Shown here: positions 51,116 to 59,425 of the stretch, piece after piece
How the letters are laid out: each line of letters starts with the position of its first letter
How positions within the stretch are numbered: the stretch's first letter is position 1
Assembly: GCA_002355495.1 (NCBI GenBank)
Contig: AP017424.1
Span: 7,567,501 to 7,631,500, forward strand
Direction: 5' to 3'
DNA: 64,000 nt
Source of the DNA: Streptomyces laurentii
Lineage (GTDB): Bacteria; Actinomycetota; Actinomycetes; Streptomycetales; Streptomycetaceae
Notes under the pieces: generated by a model
Told to the model about the DNA's origin: nothing
The model's database searches: none
What the model saw: only the letters and a program-made list of their open reading frames with translations
Translations under genes and position numbers: made by a program

Positions 51116-51756
51116 GACGGGTTCCTCCTTGATTCGAGCACGCGGCGGACGTCGCCCAGGCCGCCGGTGCAGTGGTTGAGCCAACTGACCACAGGCGCCT
51201 GGGTGGTGGCGGCCGGGTCCGCCCACAGGGCCAGCAGCTCGCCGGTCAGCGGCAGCTCGTCCACACCGGGCAGGGTTTCGGGAGCTGGCGGATCGGCGGT
51301 GAGCCGGTCCAGGGACGCGCACGCGGTGGCGTGCCGGGCGGCGAAGACCCGCCCCACCCGGCTGGCCGCTGCACGTCCGCAAGCATCCAGGAGCCCCGGC
51401 GCCGGAGAATGCTGGTGGTAGGCCCGGTGCTCGGCCGCAGCCCAGCCGCTCCCTGCCGCCGCCGCTGCCGAGGTGACACGACAGGCCGCGCAGCACGCGT
51501 TGGACGTGCGCGGGCAGGGCCGGTGGTGGCCGGGCAGCTCGGCCGCGACCTCCAGGAGCGCTCCCCACGCGGAGCCCGCCAGCACCGTCTCCGGCGACCG
51601 GGAGGCGGGAGCCCGATGGCGGCAGCAGGCCGGTCCGGATGCCGGCGCCCGATCGGCGGCCGGCAGATCGGGGGCGATGAGCAGGACGTGGAAGTACACG
51701 ATGCGCCCGAGCAGCTGGTGGACGGTCAGTTCGTCAAGGACCCGTTCCGCGCTCAC
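51112..51756 (-). CDS. Hypothetical protein of RiPP-like cluster
   Basis: 214 aa from GTG 51756, overlapping the radical SAM stop as GTGA. Helical with several Cys (PACCRHRAP, SNACCAACRV, DACGRA) and His, which might bind a metal. The N-terminus LDELTVHQLLGRIVYFHVLLIAPDLP is moderately hydrophobic. No known family. Its conserved coupling between the radical SAM enzyme and the oxygenase suggests a partner or recognition role, by inference. Confidence 0.65.
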   Translation of the reverse strand: MSAERVLDELTVHQLLGRIVYFHVLLIAPDLPAADRAPASGPACCRHRAPASRSPETVLAGSAWGALLEVAAELPGHHRPCPRTSNACCAACRVTSAAAAAGSGWAAAEHRAYHQHSPAPGLLDACGRAAASRVGRVFAARHATACASLDRLTADPPAPETLPGVDELPLTGELLALWADPAATTQAPVVSWLNHCTGGLGDVRRVLESRRNPS

Positions 51757-53639
51757 ACCGGCACCCCCTCACGACGGGACACGTCGGGCGCGGGGACGGG
51801 ACAGGCGCACCGGTAGCCGGTCGGCCGCTCGCCGCCGAGGGCGGCGGCGACGGCCCGGGTTGCCTCGTCCACGGCCGCGAAGTACTCCGCCCAGCCGTGT
51901 CCGGGCGCGGGCAGCAGAACCAGGTCGACCACAGGGACACTGCGCGCACTGCTCTCGCACTCCAGTTCGGCGCGGCCCACCGTTACCTGGACGGAAGCGG
52001 GCAGGGCGGGGGCCGCGGCGGTGGCCGCACGGCACAGGGCGGCGGCCACGCGGGCGTACTCCGCGCGGTTGCGCGGCAGGACCCCGATCCGGCGCTCGGT
52101 GGGGAGCATGCCGAGGCCGTCGTACAAGTGGCCCTCGCAGCTGTCGTACGTGACGCAGCCCCACGGGCCGGTGACGGCGTCGACCAGCGGTCGGACACCG
52201 GCCTCGATCGCCTCGTGCCACTGCGGGTGACCCGGGTCGAGGTCATCGGCCTCGTGCACGCCGGGTTCGCCGACGGTGTTGATGTTGCCGTACGCGCTGG
52301 TGTGCAGCCGCACGGGCGGACGGTCCGCGTCCGGGCGGTCCCACCGGGAGAGGAAGACATCGATGTCCCGCATGCTGTTCGGGGTCTGCGGACGCCACCG
52401 GGTGGTGCGGCACCAGGCGCCGTCCGGGTGGGCGGGCTGGGCGAGGAGGGCCGCGATCCCGTCGATCATCCGCATCCGGTAGTCGCAGTAGGCGTCCTGG
52501 TCGCCGGTCTTCTCGTAGCGCCAGCGGGTGGCGATACACCCTCCGCCGCACGCCGAGCGGTACGAGCAGTCGGTGCACCGTCCCATCAGGTCCTTGCCCT
52601 GGTTCAGCAGCGGGAGCCTGCGCTGGGCGGCGACGATGTCGGGTTCACCCGCACTCTGGTCGAGGCGGGTGAGCTGGGCCTGGGGCCAGGGGAGTTCGTC
52701 GCAGCTGCCCAGGCGGCCGTCGGGGTAGAGCGTGAAGACGTGATCGCACTTCAGGTCGGAGAAGTGGCAGAAGGCGGTCCCCAGTCCCCGCAGCCGGCGG
52801 ATCGCCGACACCGCCGGTTCCAGCTTCAGTCGGGTGAAGTGTCCGCCCGCGATCCACCGGGCCGTGGCGGCGAGGACGAACTCGGCGTACTGAGACGGGC
52901 TGATCGCCCAGGCCGGCCCGCTTTCGGCGCCGACGGCGGCCTGCTGGAGCCGACGGCTCGCCGGAACCCACCGAACGGAGGAGGCGGTGGGCCGCTGCAC
53001 GGGAGCGTCGAAGCAGGGAACGAAGCTGACGGCGTTGACCGCCTCGAACTCGGCCAGGTGATCCACGACCTCCTCGGCGCGGCCGACGACGGCCGGGGTG
53101 ACCGCCGCGATCACCCCGGCCTTCCACCCGCGGGCAGCCAGGAGCCGAAGGGCGGCAGCCGCCTTCGGGTACACCGGCGCTCCGTCGTACCCGACCCTCC
53201 AGGCGTTGCCCTTCGCGTCCCCGTCCAGAGACACCCCGATCCGCAGCCTCGGGTACGCGGTCTCGAAGAGGTCCAGCCACGCGTCGTCCAGCCGGGCCCC
53301 GTTGGTCTGCATCGAGACACGGACCACGGCCGGCTGTACGGCGAGCTCGCGGAGCACCTCGGCGATGTGCTCGCGGCCCGCGGTCAGCGGTTCACCGCCG
53401 TGCAGCTCGACTGCGAGCCGGCGGCCCGGGAAGATCTCGGCGAGCCGGCGCACCTGCCCGGCGTCGATCCGCGCGCCTCCCGGGGCCTCCTTGCGCTTCT
53501 CGTAGCAGTACAGGCAGTCGATGTCGCAGGTCTCCCCGCGCACCTTCAGGATCACCGAGACGGCGGCCTCGCCATCGTCGTCCATCAGGCCGCGGTACAG
53601 CTCGTCGATCGGACTGTGCCGGGCGGGGATGCTGTGCAT
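51753..53639 (-). CDS. Radical SAM/SPASM peptide-modifying enzyme with extra C-terminal domain
   Basis: 628 aa from ATG 53639. Cluster motif C38-x3-C42-x2-C45 in ETCDIDCLYCYEKRKEAPGG. SAM-binding GGEPL at 81-85 and SLDGDAKGNAWRVGYDG at 137-153. SPASM-like Cys: C291, C298, C313, C355, C358, C364, C368, C385 (LMGRCTDCSYRSACGGGCIATRW). Residues 400-628 are an added domain with CVTYDSCEGHLYDG and SVQVTVGRAELECESS, not usual in SPASM enzymes. Such proteins install carbon-carbon or carbon-heteroatom links in RiPP precursors. Head of the operon that contains the precursor candidate. Confidence 0.9.
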   Translation of the reverse strand: MHSIPARHSPIDELYRGLMDDDGEAAVSVILKVRGETCDIDCLYCYEKRKEAPGGARIDAGQVRRLAEIFPGRRLAVELHGGEPLTAGREHIAEVLRELAVQPAVVRVSMQTNGARLDDAWLDLFETAYPRLRIGVSLDGDAKGNAWRVGYDGAPVYPKAAAALRLLAARGWKAGVIAAVTPAVVGRAEEVVDHLAEFEAVNAVSFVPCFDAPVQRPTASSVRWVPASRRLQQAAVGAESGPAWAISPSQYAEFVLAATARWIAGGHFTRLKLEPAVSAIRRLRGLGTAFCHFSDLKCDHVFTLYPDGRLGSCDELPWPQAQLTRLDQSAGEPDIVAAQRRLPLLNQGKDLMGRCTDCSYRSACGGGCIATRWRYEKTGDQDAYCDYRMRMIDGIAALLAQPAHPDGAWCRTTRWRPQTPNSMRDIDVFLSRWDRPDADRPPVRLHTSAYGNINTVGEPGVHEADDLDPGHPQWHEAIEAGVRPLVDAVTGPWGCVTYDSCEGHLYDGLGMLPTERRIGVLPRNRAEYARVAAALCRAATAAAPALPASVQVTVGRAELECESSARSVPVVDLVLLPAPGHGWAEYFAAVDEATRAVAAALGGERPTGYRCACPVPAPDVSRREGVPV

Positions 53640-53678
53640 CGGCTGCCTCCCTGTACGGGTCGGGGCGGATGGGTGGGG

Positions 53679-54113
53679 TCAGATGTCCAGGAGCCCGAGG
53701 AGCGCGCCTTGCCCGGACTGGAGCACGTGCGCGGTCTCCAGCGGGATCCAGAAGCACTCGAACCTCGTCGGCTCACCGTGCCCGTCGTGGTCCTCCTGGC
53801 TCGGCCACCGCTCGGGCGTCGGCTCGGTCAGCTCCATCAGGAAGGTGTGCCGCTCCTGGATCTCGGGGCGGTACGGGCCCATGTCGTACGAGGTGACGCC
53901 GAGCTTGCGCACGATCTTGAAGTCGTTCAGTCCGGTCTCCTCGCGGGCCTCGCGCAGCGCCGCCGCCTCGGGCGTCTCGCCGTCGCGGATGCTGCCTGCC
54001 GGGACCTGGACGCCGACTTCCTCCCAGGGGAAGTCGGTGTGGCGGTGGACCAGCAGTCGGCCGTCGCGCACGATGTAGCACAGCGCTTTGGCCTTGATGG
54101 TCTTCTCGGGCAC
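53679..54113 (-). CDS. Nudix hydrolase
   Basis: 144 aa from GTG 54113 with GAGGAGG upstream. Nudix box GSIRDGETPEAAALREAREETGL (G-x5-E-x7-R-E-x2-E-E-x-G) near residues 40-62. Hydrolyses nucleoside diphosphate-linked compounds. It precedes the radical SAM gene by 39 bp on the same strand and may be the first gene of that operon. Substrate unknown; with the kinases and phosphoribosyltransferase it adds to the nucleotide chemistry of the region. Confidence 0.9.
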   Translation of the reverse strand: MPEKTIKAKALCYIVRDGRLLVHRHTDFPWEEVGVQVPAGSIRDGETPEAAALREAREETGLNDFKIVRKLGVTSYDMGPYRPEIQERHTFLMELTEPTPERWPSQEDHDGHGEPTRFECFWIPLETAHVLQSGQGALLGLLDI

Positions 54114-54329
54114 GGGGTCCTCCTCAGGAGTCGTCGGATCGCGCCCGCCGGCCACAACCCGAAGTCGGGCAACGAGGACCGGTCGGGACGGAAGCGCTGA
54201 GTCTAGGTCTCGCGAGGAAGCTCCCCGTGGAGTCCGCAGAGGCCGAAGAGACCTGCCACATCGGGCTGTAGTCGCCACTCGTGCAGGACTTCGAGGATGC
54301 GACAACTGTCCCTTCCAGCAAAGGGGTTG

Positions 54330-54352
54330 CCGGTAGTCCCCCGGTAGTCCCC
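54330..54352. promoter_or_regulatory. 11-bp-phased direct repeat in divergent promoter
   Basis: CCGGTAGTCCCC occurs at 54330 and again at 54341, one helical turn apart, 39 bp before the XRE-TPR regulator start and 217 bp before the Nudix gene. The face-aligned repeats suggest an operator or activator site for this divergent region. Confidence 0.6.
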
Positions 54353-54390
54353 TTCGGTCGAAAGAAGGGACGGAGGGCGCGGCCCGGTGC

Positions 54391-55710
54391 TTGTATATCG
54401 GTGTGGACCAGTTCACCCACCCGCTCGCCTACCGTCGGTGGCAACGCGGACTGACCGGGCCCGACCTCGCGGCCGGGGTCCGTACCGCCGCAGCCCGTCG
54501 CGGGCTGCGCTCCGGCGCGGACAAGCAACGCGTGCGCAAGTGGGAGCGGGGAGCCCTCCCTGAGGCCGACACTCAGTACGACATCGCCGAGGCACTGGGA
54601 ATGCCGGCCGACGCCGTCGACCCGACCAACTGGCCGAACTGGCTCCTCGCCGGCGACACCGGCGTCGTCCCGCTCGGCCCGTCCAGCACCGTGCCCGCCC
54701 TGCGAGAGGCCCTCACCAGCACCATGGACCGACGTGCATTTCTTTCCGCTTCGGGCGTAGCCCTCACGGGCCTCGCCGCCACCTGGGCAGGCTCGGGTGC
54801 CGTCGTCCTCCCCTCTGCGAAGGGCCCTACGAACGTAGGGGGCGAACTGGTCACCCTCCTCGAAGACAGCACCCGGCGCCTCAGCTCGATCGCCACCGAG
54901 GAGCGCCAGCACCTCACCGCGCTCCTCGACGGACACCTCACCACCGTCACCGACATGATCCAGCACGGCCGCTACGACAAACCGACAGGTCGGCGCCTCC
55001 ACCACCTCGCGGCCTCCCTCGCCCAGACAACCGCCTGGCACCGCTTCGACCGCGGACAGCACACGACCGCCCAGAAGCACTGGGTCGCCGCTCTCCACAG
55101 CGCCCACGCCACCGGAGACCGCGACATGGGCGCCGCCATGCTTGGAGACCTCGCCTATCAGGCCGCCTGGTGCAAGGACCACCCCACCGCTGTCGGCATC
55201 CTCACCCACGCCATCACCCGCACCGAGCACCCCGCTGCCCGCAGCCTTCTCCACCTCCGCCTCGCCCGGGCCCTGGCGGCCCAAGGAGACGAGCGGGAGA
55301 CCCGACGAGCCCTCACCACAGCCGAACGACTTCTCGCGGGCTCGACCGCGAAACCCCTGCCGGCCTGGTGCTCCTGGTACGGAGAAGCCGACCTCGCCGT
55401 CGACACCGGCCAGGCTCTCCTCGACCTGGGCGACACGACCCGCGCCCACCAGCTGATCACCGAAGGTCGCGCCCTTCTGCCTCCCGAGCGCGACAAGACC
55501 CGCGGCGTCTTCCTCGCCTACCAGGCCGCCAGCCACCTCGAACTCAAGGAACCCGAGATCGCCGCCCGCACAGCCGGAGAAGCCCTCCAGCTCGCCCGCC
55601 GCATCGGAGCCCCACGCTGCGAAGTCCTCGTACAGGACCTCGTCCCGACCTTCAGGCACGTGCGGGCCGCCGAAGGCGTCGAGGAGTTCCTGACCCTGGC
55701 CGCAAGCTGA
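54391..55710 (+). CDS. XRE-type regulator with TPR-like C-terminal domain
   Basis: 439 aa from TTG 54391, or 435 aa from GTG 54403. The N-terminal segment (YRRWQRGLTGPDLAAGVRTAAARRGLRSGADKQRVRKWERGALPEADTQYDIAEALGM) is a helix-turn-helix for DNA binding. Then MDRRAFLSASGVALTGLAATWAG, a hydrophobic stretch often seen in this family. The last 300 residues are TPR-like helices (AHATGDRDMGAAMLGDLAYQAAWCKDHPTAVGILTHAI). Divergent from the RiPP-like operon, so its probable cluster regulator. Confidence 0.85.
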   Translation: MYIGVDQFTHPLAYRRWQRGLTGPDLAAGVRTAAARRGLRSGADKQRVRKWERGALPEADTQYDIAEALGMPADAVDPTNWPNWLLAGDTGVVPLGPSSTVPALREALTSTMDRRAFLSASGVALTGLAATWAGSGAVVLPSAKGPTNVGGELVTLLEDSTRRLSSIATEERQHLTALLDGHLTTVTDMIQHGRYDKPTGRRLHHLAASLAQTTAWHRFDRGQHTTAQKHWVAALHSAHATGDRDMGAAMLGDLAYQAAWCKDHPTAVGILTHAITRTEHPAARSLLHLRLARALAAQGDERETRRALTTAERLLAGSTAKPLPAWCSWYGEADLAVDTGQALLDLGDTTRAHQLITEGRALLPPERDKTRGVFLAYQAASHLELKEPEIAARTAGEALQLARRIGAPRCEVLVQDLVPTFRHVRAAEGVEEFLTLAAS

Positions 55711-55810
55711 CGAGGGTCGTACGACCCGTCCTTTGCCCGTGACCGGCCGAGTGGCCTGTTGGCGTACTTACTGCGCTGCGCACACCCCCTTGAGTGGTGG
55801 CGCACCGGCC

Positions 55811-55906
55811 TCAGGCCCACAGGGCGGCCGAGGCGCGTAAGGCCCCGTACTTCTCGTCGGTCATCGTCGTACTGGGCGGCGCGTCAGGGGAGGGTGTGGC
55901 GGTCAT
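55811..55906 (-). CDS. 31-aa peptide, possible precursor or leader
   Basis: ATG 55906 with GGAG 5 nt before it; sequence starts MTATPSPDAPPSTTMTDEKY and ends GALRASAALWA. It lies alone in the 460-bp gap between the XRE-TPR gene and the LuxR-type regulator, downstream of the latter on the same strand. Short, no Cys, one Trp near the end like the 53-aa peptide. Whether it is translated is unknown. Confidence 0.4.
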   Translation of the reverse strand: MTATPSPDAPPSTTMTDEKYGALRASAALWA

Positions 55907-56169
55907 CTCGTCTCCGATCGTGAGGATGGGACCGGGCGGGTGTGGGCCGGTCAGGCCACGAGCCGGTGCGGCCCGCCCGGCGCCGATCCGGGGCCGGCGT
56001 GCCGGGGCGGACACGGCTGTGCACGTGGGTGCGAAGCTGGCAAGGCCGGGACCATCCGGCCGGCTGGTGTCGGCCTGGCGGGGATGACGGCGTGGGGATG
56101 AAGCGGGCCCTGCCGGATCATGCGCAACTCCCTTTTGCTGCGGTGGGCGGGGTGGTGAACAGGGGCGGG

Positions 56170-56805
56170 TCAGAGGTAGCCGTTTTCGTAGGCGAAGGCG
56201 ACCAAGTGCGTGCGGTTCGTCAGCTGTAGCCGGGTTTGCAGGTTTTTGATGATGTGCTTGACGGTGCGTTCGGAGTAGCCGATCTTCTGGCCGGTCTGCG
56301 CGGTGTCGAGGCCGGCGGCCAGGCAGCGCAGGACGTCGATCTCGCGGTCGCTCAGCTCTGTCAGGCGCTGTTCGACAGGACTGGGCAGGCGCTCCCGTAA
56401 GTGGCTGAACGCATTCAGCACGCCGTTGACGAGGTCGTCGGGGAGGTGACCGTCACCACGGGCGGCCTTCGTGATGGCCTGGACGAGCCGGTCGGCTGTC
56501 GCCTCGGCGCGGCGCAGGAGACCGGTGATGCCGCATTCGGCCGCGTCGATCAGCTTCGTCTCGTCGATGTCCGCGACGACGAGCAGGGACCGCGCTGTGC
56601 TGGTGCGTTTGATCTCCCGCAGCAGGCGCAGCGTCGGTTCCTCCACGGTGTCCGTGACGATCAGCGCGACCTGGATGTCCGCAGTGGGGTCAGAGGCATC
56701 GATGAGGGTGAGCTCGGGGCGGTATCTGAGCAGGCCGTCTACCCCGGCCCGGTATATGGGGTCCGAGGTGTGGAGCGTGACGGCGATCCGGGAATGCGCG
56801 CTCAC
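56170..56805 (-). CDS. LuxR/NarL-type regulator with degenerate receiver
   Basis: 211 aa from GTG 56805. The C-terminal HTH is clear: LTELSDREIDVLRCLAAGLDTAQTGQKIGYSERTVKHIIKNLQTRLQLTNRTHLVAFAYENG. The N-terminal 130 residues keep the receiver-like alpha/beta order (ALIVTDTVEEPTLRLLREIKRTS...GITGLLRRAEA) but lack the acidic pocket and phospho-Asp in normal places, so phosphorylation is doubtful. Overlaps the methyltransferase stop as GTGA. No sensor kinase nearby; probably ligand-controlled or constitutive. Confidence 0.85.
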   Translation of the reverse strand: MSAHSRIAVTLHTSDPIYRAGVDGLLRYRPELTLIDASDPTADIQVALIVTDTVEEPTLRLLREIKRTSTARSLLVVADIDETKLIDAAECGITGLLRRAEATADRLVQAITKAARGDGHLPDDLVNGVLNAFSHLRERLPSPVEQRLTELSDREIDVLRCLAAGLDTAQTGQKIGYSERTVKHIIKNLQTRLQLTNRTHLVAFAYENGYL

Positions 56806-58012
56806 GGTGCCTGCCGGGGGACGAGGGCGAGCGGAGGCAGCGTCCAGGTCAGGGCCTTAGGGCCCGTGCCGGAGGTGACGTGCTGGGTTCCGGAGCCGTC
56901 GCGGAGTTCGACGTGGTACCGCTTGGGCCGTCCGGCCGCCTCCCAGCGGGCGTGCACGTCTTCCAGCTCGGCCCACACGTCACGCGGTCCGTGGACCCGG
57001 ACGGTGCCGTTGCCTGGTCCGGCCACGGCCCAGGAGTCGTCCTCGGGCGCGACGACGGTCATCGTCGTGGGCTGGAAGTCCCGCACCAGGCCCGGCGCGA
57101 GGTACGCGGCGGCGAGCCAGAACCCGTATGCGTCGTCCGGCGGCGGCGCGAGCCGGGTCGGTCGTGCCGTGCCGGGGTCCGCCGTGACACGGGCGCGGTA
57201 GTCCACGGCGTTGAGCCACCGGTAGCCGAGCAGGGGCCGGTACCCGCGGCGCCGGCCCCGCAGGACTGCCTCGACCGTGCCGGCCGGAGTGCGGGTGGCC
57301 AGGAGGTGGCCGGGCCAGCTCGGCGTGCGGGTCGCGAGCGTCGTGAGCAGCCGTCCTCCCCGCGCGAGCTGGTCCACCCAGGCGTGCGGGACGCGGGGCA
57401 CGCCGATGCCGGAGTGGATCCGGTCGTACGGGGCCCGCGGCTCGTGCCCTTCGAGCGCGTCGCCTTCGACCACGGCCGCCCCGAGGCCGAGGCGGTCCAG
57501 GTTCCGCTGGGCGAAGGCAGCCATGTGTGTGTCCCGCTCCACGCCGGTGGCCAGGCCGGGGCCGGTGATGGTCGCGGCGAGCGCCAGGGAGACGCCGGGG
57601 CCCGGCCCGAGCTCCAGATACCGCTGCCCGGGACCGAGCGCCATGGCCTGGAGGGCTTCGACGGTGAGAGGGGTGTAGGTGGACATGGACGTCATGTGGC
57701 CGCCGGTCACCGGCCCGCGGCCGAGAGCGTCGAGGGCTTCGCCGTCGCGCTGGATCAGGATCGACTCGTCGCTGTGGATCAACTCGAGCCACTCCTGCCG
57801 GTCCTCGGGGTGGGTGCCGTCCAGGAGGCGCCAGACGATCGGGTCCGCACCGGGGCCGCTGACCCGGACGTACGCGTGCGGGAGCAGGACCTCGCGCCGC
57901 ACGTGCAGCAGCGCGTCGCGCAGCAGCACGTCGGTCAGGCCCCCTCGGCAATGAGCCGCTCCACCATGCCGGCGCGCTGACCGCAGGTCGCTCGGTTGAG
58001 GTCAAGAGCCAT
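56802..58012 (-). CDS. Protein-L-isoaspartate methyltransferase-like enzyme (frame broken)
   Basis: ATG 58012 gives MALDLNRATCGQRAGMVERLIAEG; one base missing in the C run at 57940-57944 (+ strand) separates it from GLTDVLLRDALLHVRREVLLPHAYVR. Repaired length 403 aa. PIMT-like features: TSMSTYTPLTVEALQAM, SAM site YLELGPGPGVSLALAATITG, later ERDTHMAAFAQRNLDRLGL and YDRIHSGIGV. PIMT-like enzymes methylate Asp in several RiPP families, so it could act on a peptide here. The C-terminal 150 aa are an extra domain. Confidence 0.78.
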
Positions 58013-58421
58013 GAGTGGAGTCCTTCGCGTGAGTCGGCGCAGAGGTGGGCAGGGTGGTGACGCGGCGGGCATGTACGGAGAAGGCGGCGGCAAGGGCACC
58101 AGCCGTCAGGGCGGCGGCCGGCCGCAGGCCGGTGACCAGCCAGACAGAGGTCTGCTGCGCGCGGGACTGCAGCTCGGGAGGACACAGGTGATGGCGGAGG
58201 GAACGCTGGGTCGTGCCCGCCGCGACCACCGCCAGCGACACCGGGCCCGGCCCGGCGACGAGCAGCGGCACCCCGAACACCCCGTAGGTGAAAGACCCGG
58301 CCAGCACCATGCGCGCCGGTCCGACCCGGTCCACGAGACAGGTGGCGACCGCCGCCCCCGCGAGGCCACCGGCGGCGGTTACCCCCATGACCCGGCTGGA
58401 GGTCGGTACTGCCGGCCTCCA
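58002..58421 (-). pseudogene. C-terminal remnant of an MFS transporter
   Basis: VPTSSRVMGVTAAGGLAGAAVATCLVDRVGPARMVLAGSFTYGVFGVPLLVAGPGPVSLAVVAAG...GLRPAAALTAGALAAAF is four membrane helices with a motif A-like loop CLVDRVGPARM, the second half of an MFS protein. The N-terminal half is absent. An open frame from GTG/ATG-type 58388 gives 128 aa. It overlaps the methyltransferase start. Confidence 0.6.
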
Positions 58422-58683
58422 GCCGGGTCAGCAACGCGTACGCGAAGTACGTCGCCACGATCCTGGCGAGCGCGCGCTGGTCCGTTTCCCAGCTGGTGCG
58501 CGGCAGCGTGCCCACCATGCGGGGGCAGTGCCGCCGCCATGTGCCCGAAGCCGAGCCGGGCCAGCGGCCCTTCGCGCCGGACGAAGGACTGGTCGTAGCG
58601 CAGCCGGCCCCCGTATAGAGTTCCCGCTCGGCGTCCGAGATGCTGTCCGTGGCCTCGTCGCTGTCTGGTGTGGTCTGCGTCAA
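58421..58683 (-). pseudogene. N-terminal remnant of an ABC-exporter-like protein
   Basis: TTG 58683 with GAGAGG upstream: MTQTTPDSDEATDSISDAERELY then, in a neighbouring frame, YGGRLRYDQSFVRREGPLARLGFGHMAAALP and, back in the first frame, RMVGTLPRTSWETDQRALARIVA. This resembles the N-terminus of Streptomyces ABC exporters of peptide-cluster type. The membrane and ATPase domains are gone; sequence passes into the MFS remnant near 58421. Two small frame breaks are also present. Confidence 0.5.
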
Positions 58684-58747
58684 TGTGTTTCCTCTCCGAG
58701 GTGTGGAGGCGGCATCGGCGTGTTCAACGACGTCAGCGGCTTGTTGA

Positions 58748-59425
58748 TCAGCACGCTGGCGCCGAGTGAGGCGGCGAGCCCGGCCCGGCTTGGGGGGCTT
58801 CGACAAGGCGGCACCAGGCGGCGAGGTCGGCGGGAGTGTGCAACACGAGGTCCGGGCCGGCGGCGGTGAGGTCGTCGGCGTTGGCGTATCCGTACGCGAC
58901 GGCGATGGCTCGCAGGCCGGCGGCTTTGGCGTGGCGGATGTCGCTGCCGGTGTCGCCGATGTAGGTGGTCACGCCGTGCCGCCCGGCCAAGTAGCGGAGC
59001 TTGTCCGTCTTGCTGCCGGTGTCGTCCCGTGTGAGGAGAACTCGCGGCATCGCGTCCACAGCGAGATCCCGGCTCAGAAGGTGCTCGACCGTGGTGCGGT
59101 GGCTGCCGGTGACGACGCTGTACCCGGGGCCGTGTGCGAGCGCACCGAGGATGTCCACGATCTCGGGGATGATGCCGCGTTCCTCCTCGCGGGCGGTCGC
59201 GTCGGTCAGCCGCGCGTGGCGCCGCCAGAACCGCTCGGCCTCCTCGTACGGGATCCAGCGGGTGAGCGACTGGCTGAGCACGCCCTGGTAGACCAGCGGG
59301 AGCTGCTCGGGACTGGAGAGGTCGGGCAGTTCGGCGAGGCCCATCTCGCTCCGCACGGTCTGGTAGGCGTGCCAGGCCCGTTTCCGGGAGTCGTGCAGGA
59401 CGCCGTCGAAGTCGAAGGTCAGCAA
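58748..59425 (-). CDS. HAD-family phosphatase
   Basis: 225 aa from TTG 59425 with GGAG 5 nt upstream, overlapping the previous stop (ACTTGCTGA). Motif I FDFDGVLHDS (D5, D7), motif II VVTGSHRTTVEHLL, Lys in SKTDKLRYLAGRHG, and motif IV YIGDTGSDIRHAKAAGL. A typical HAD phosphatase with C1 cap. Follows the phosphoribosyltransferase gene; the pair recalls PRTase/HAD pairs predicted to make a nucleoside-like compound in ter-type clusters. Confidence 0.9.
   Translation of the reverse strand: MLTFDFDGVLHDSRKRAWHAYQTVRSEMGLAELPDLSSPEQLPLVYQGVLSQSLTRWIPYEEAERFWRRHARLTDATAREEERGIIPEIVDILGALAHGPGYSVVTGSHRTTVEHLLSRDLAVDAMPRVLLTRDDTGSKTDKLRYLAGRHGVTTYIGDTGSDIRHAKAAGLRAIAVAYGYANADDLTAAGPDLVLHTPADLAAWCRLVEAPQAGPGSPPHSAPAC

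Noticed and set aside
56980..58806. 608-aa - strand frame spanning exporter remnants and methyltransferase
   Set aside because: Mostly a shadow of the PIMT-like gene; only the first about 90 residues are real coding remnants.
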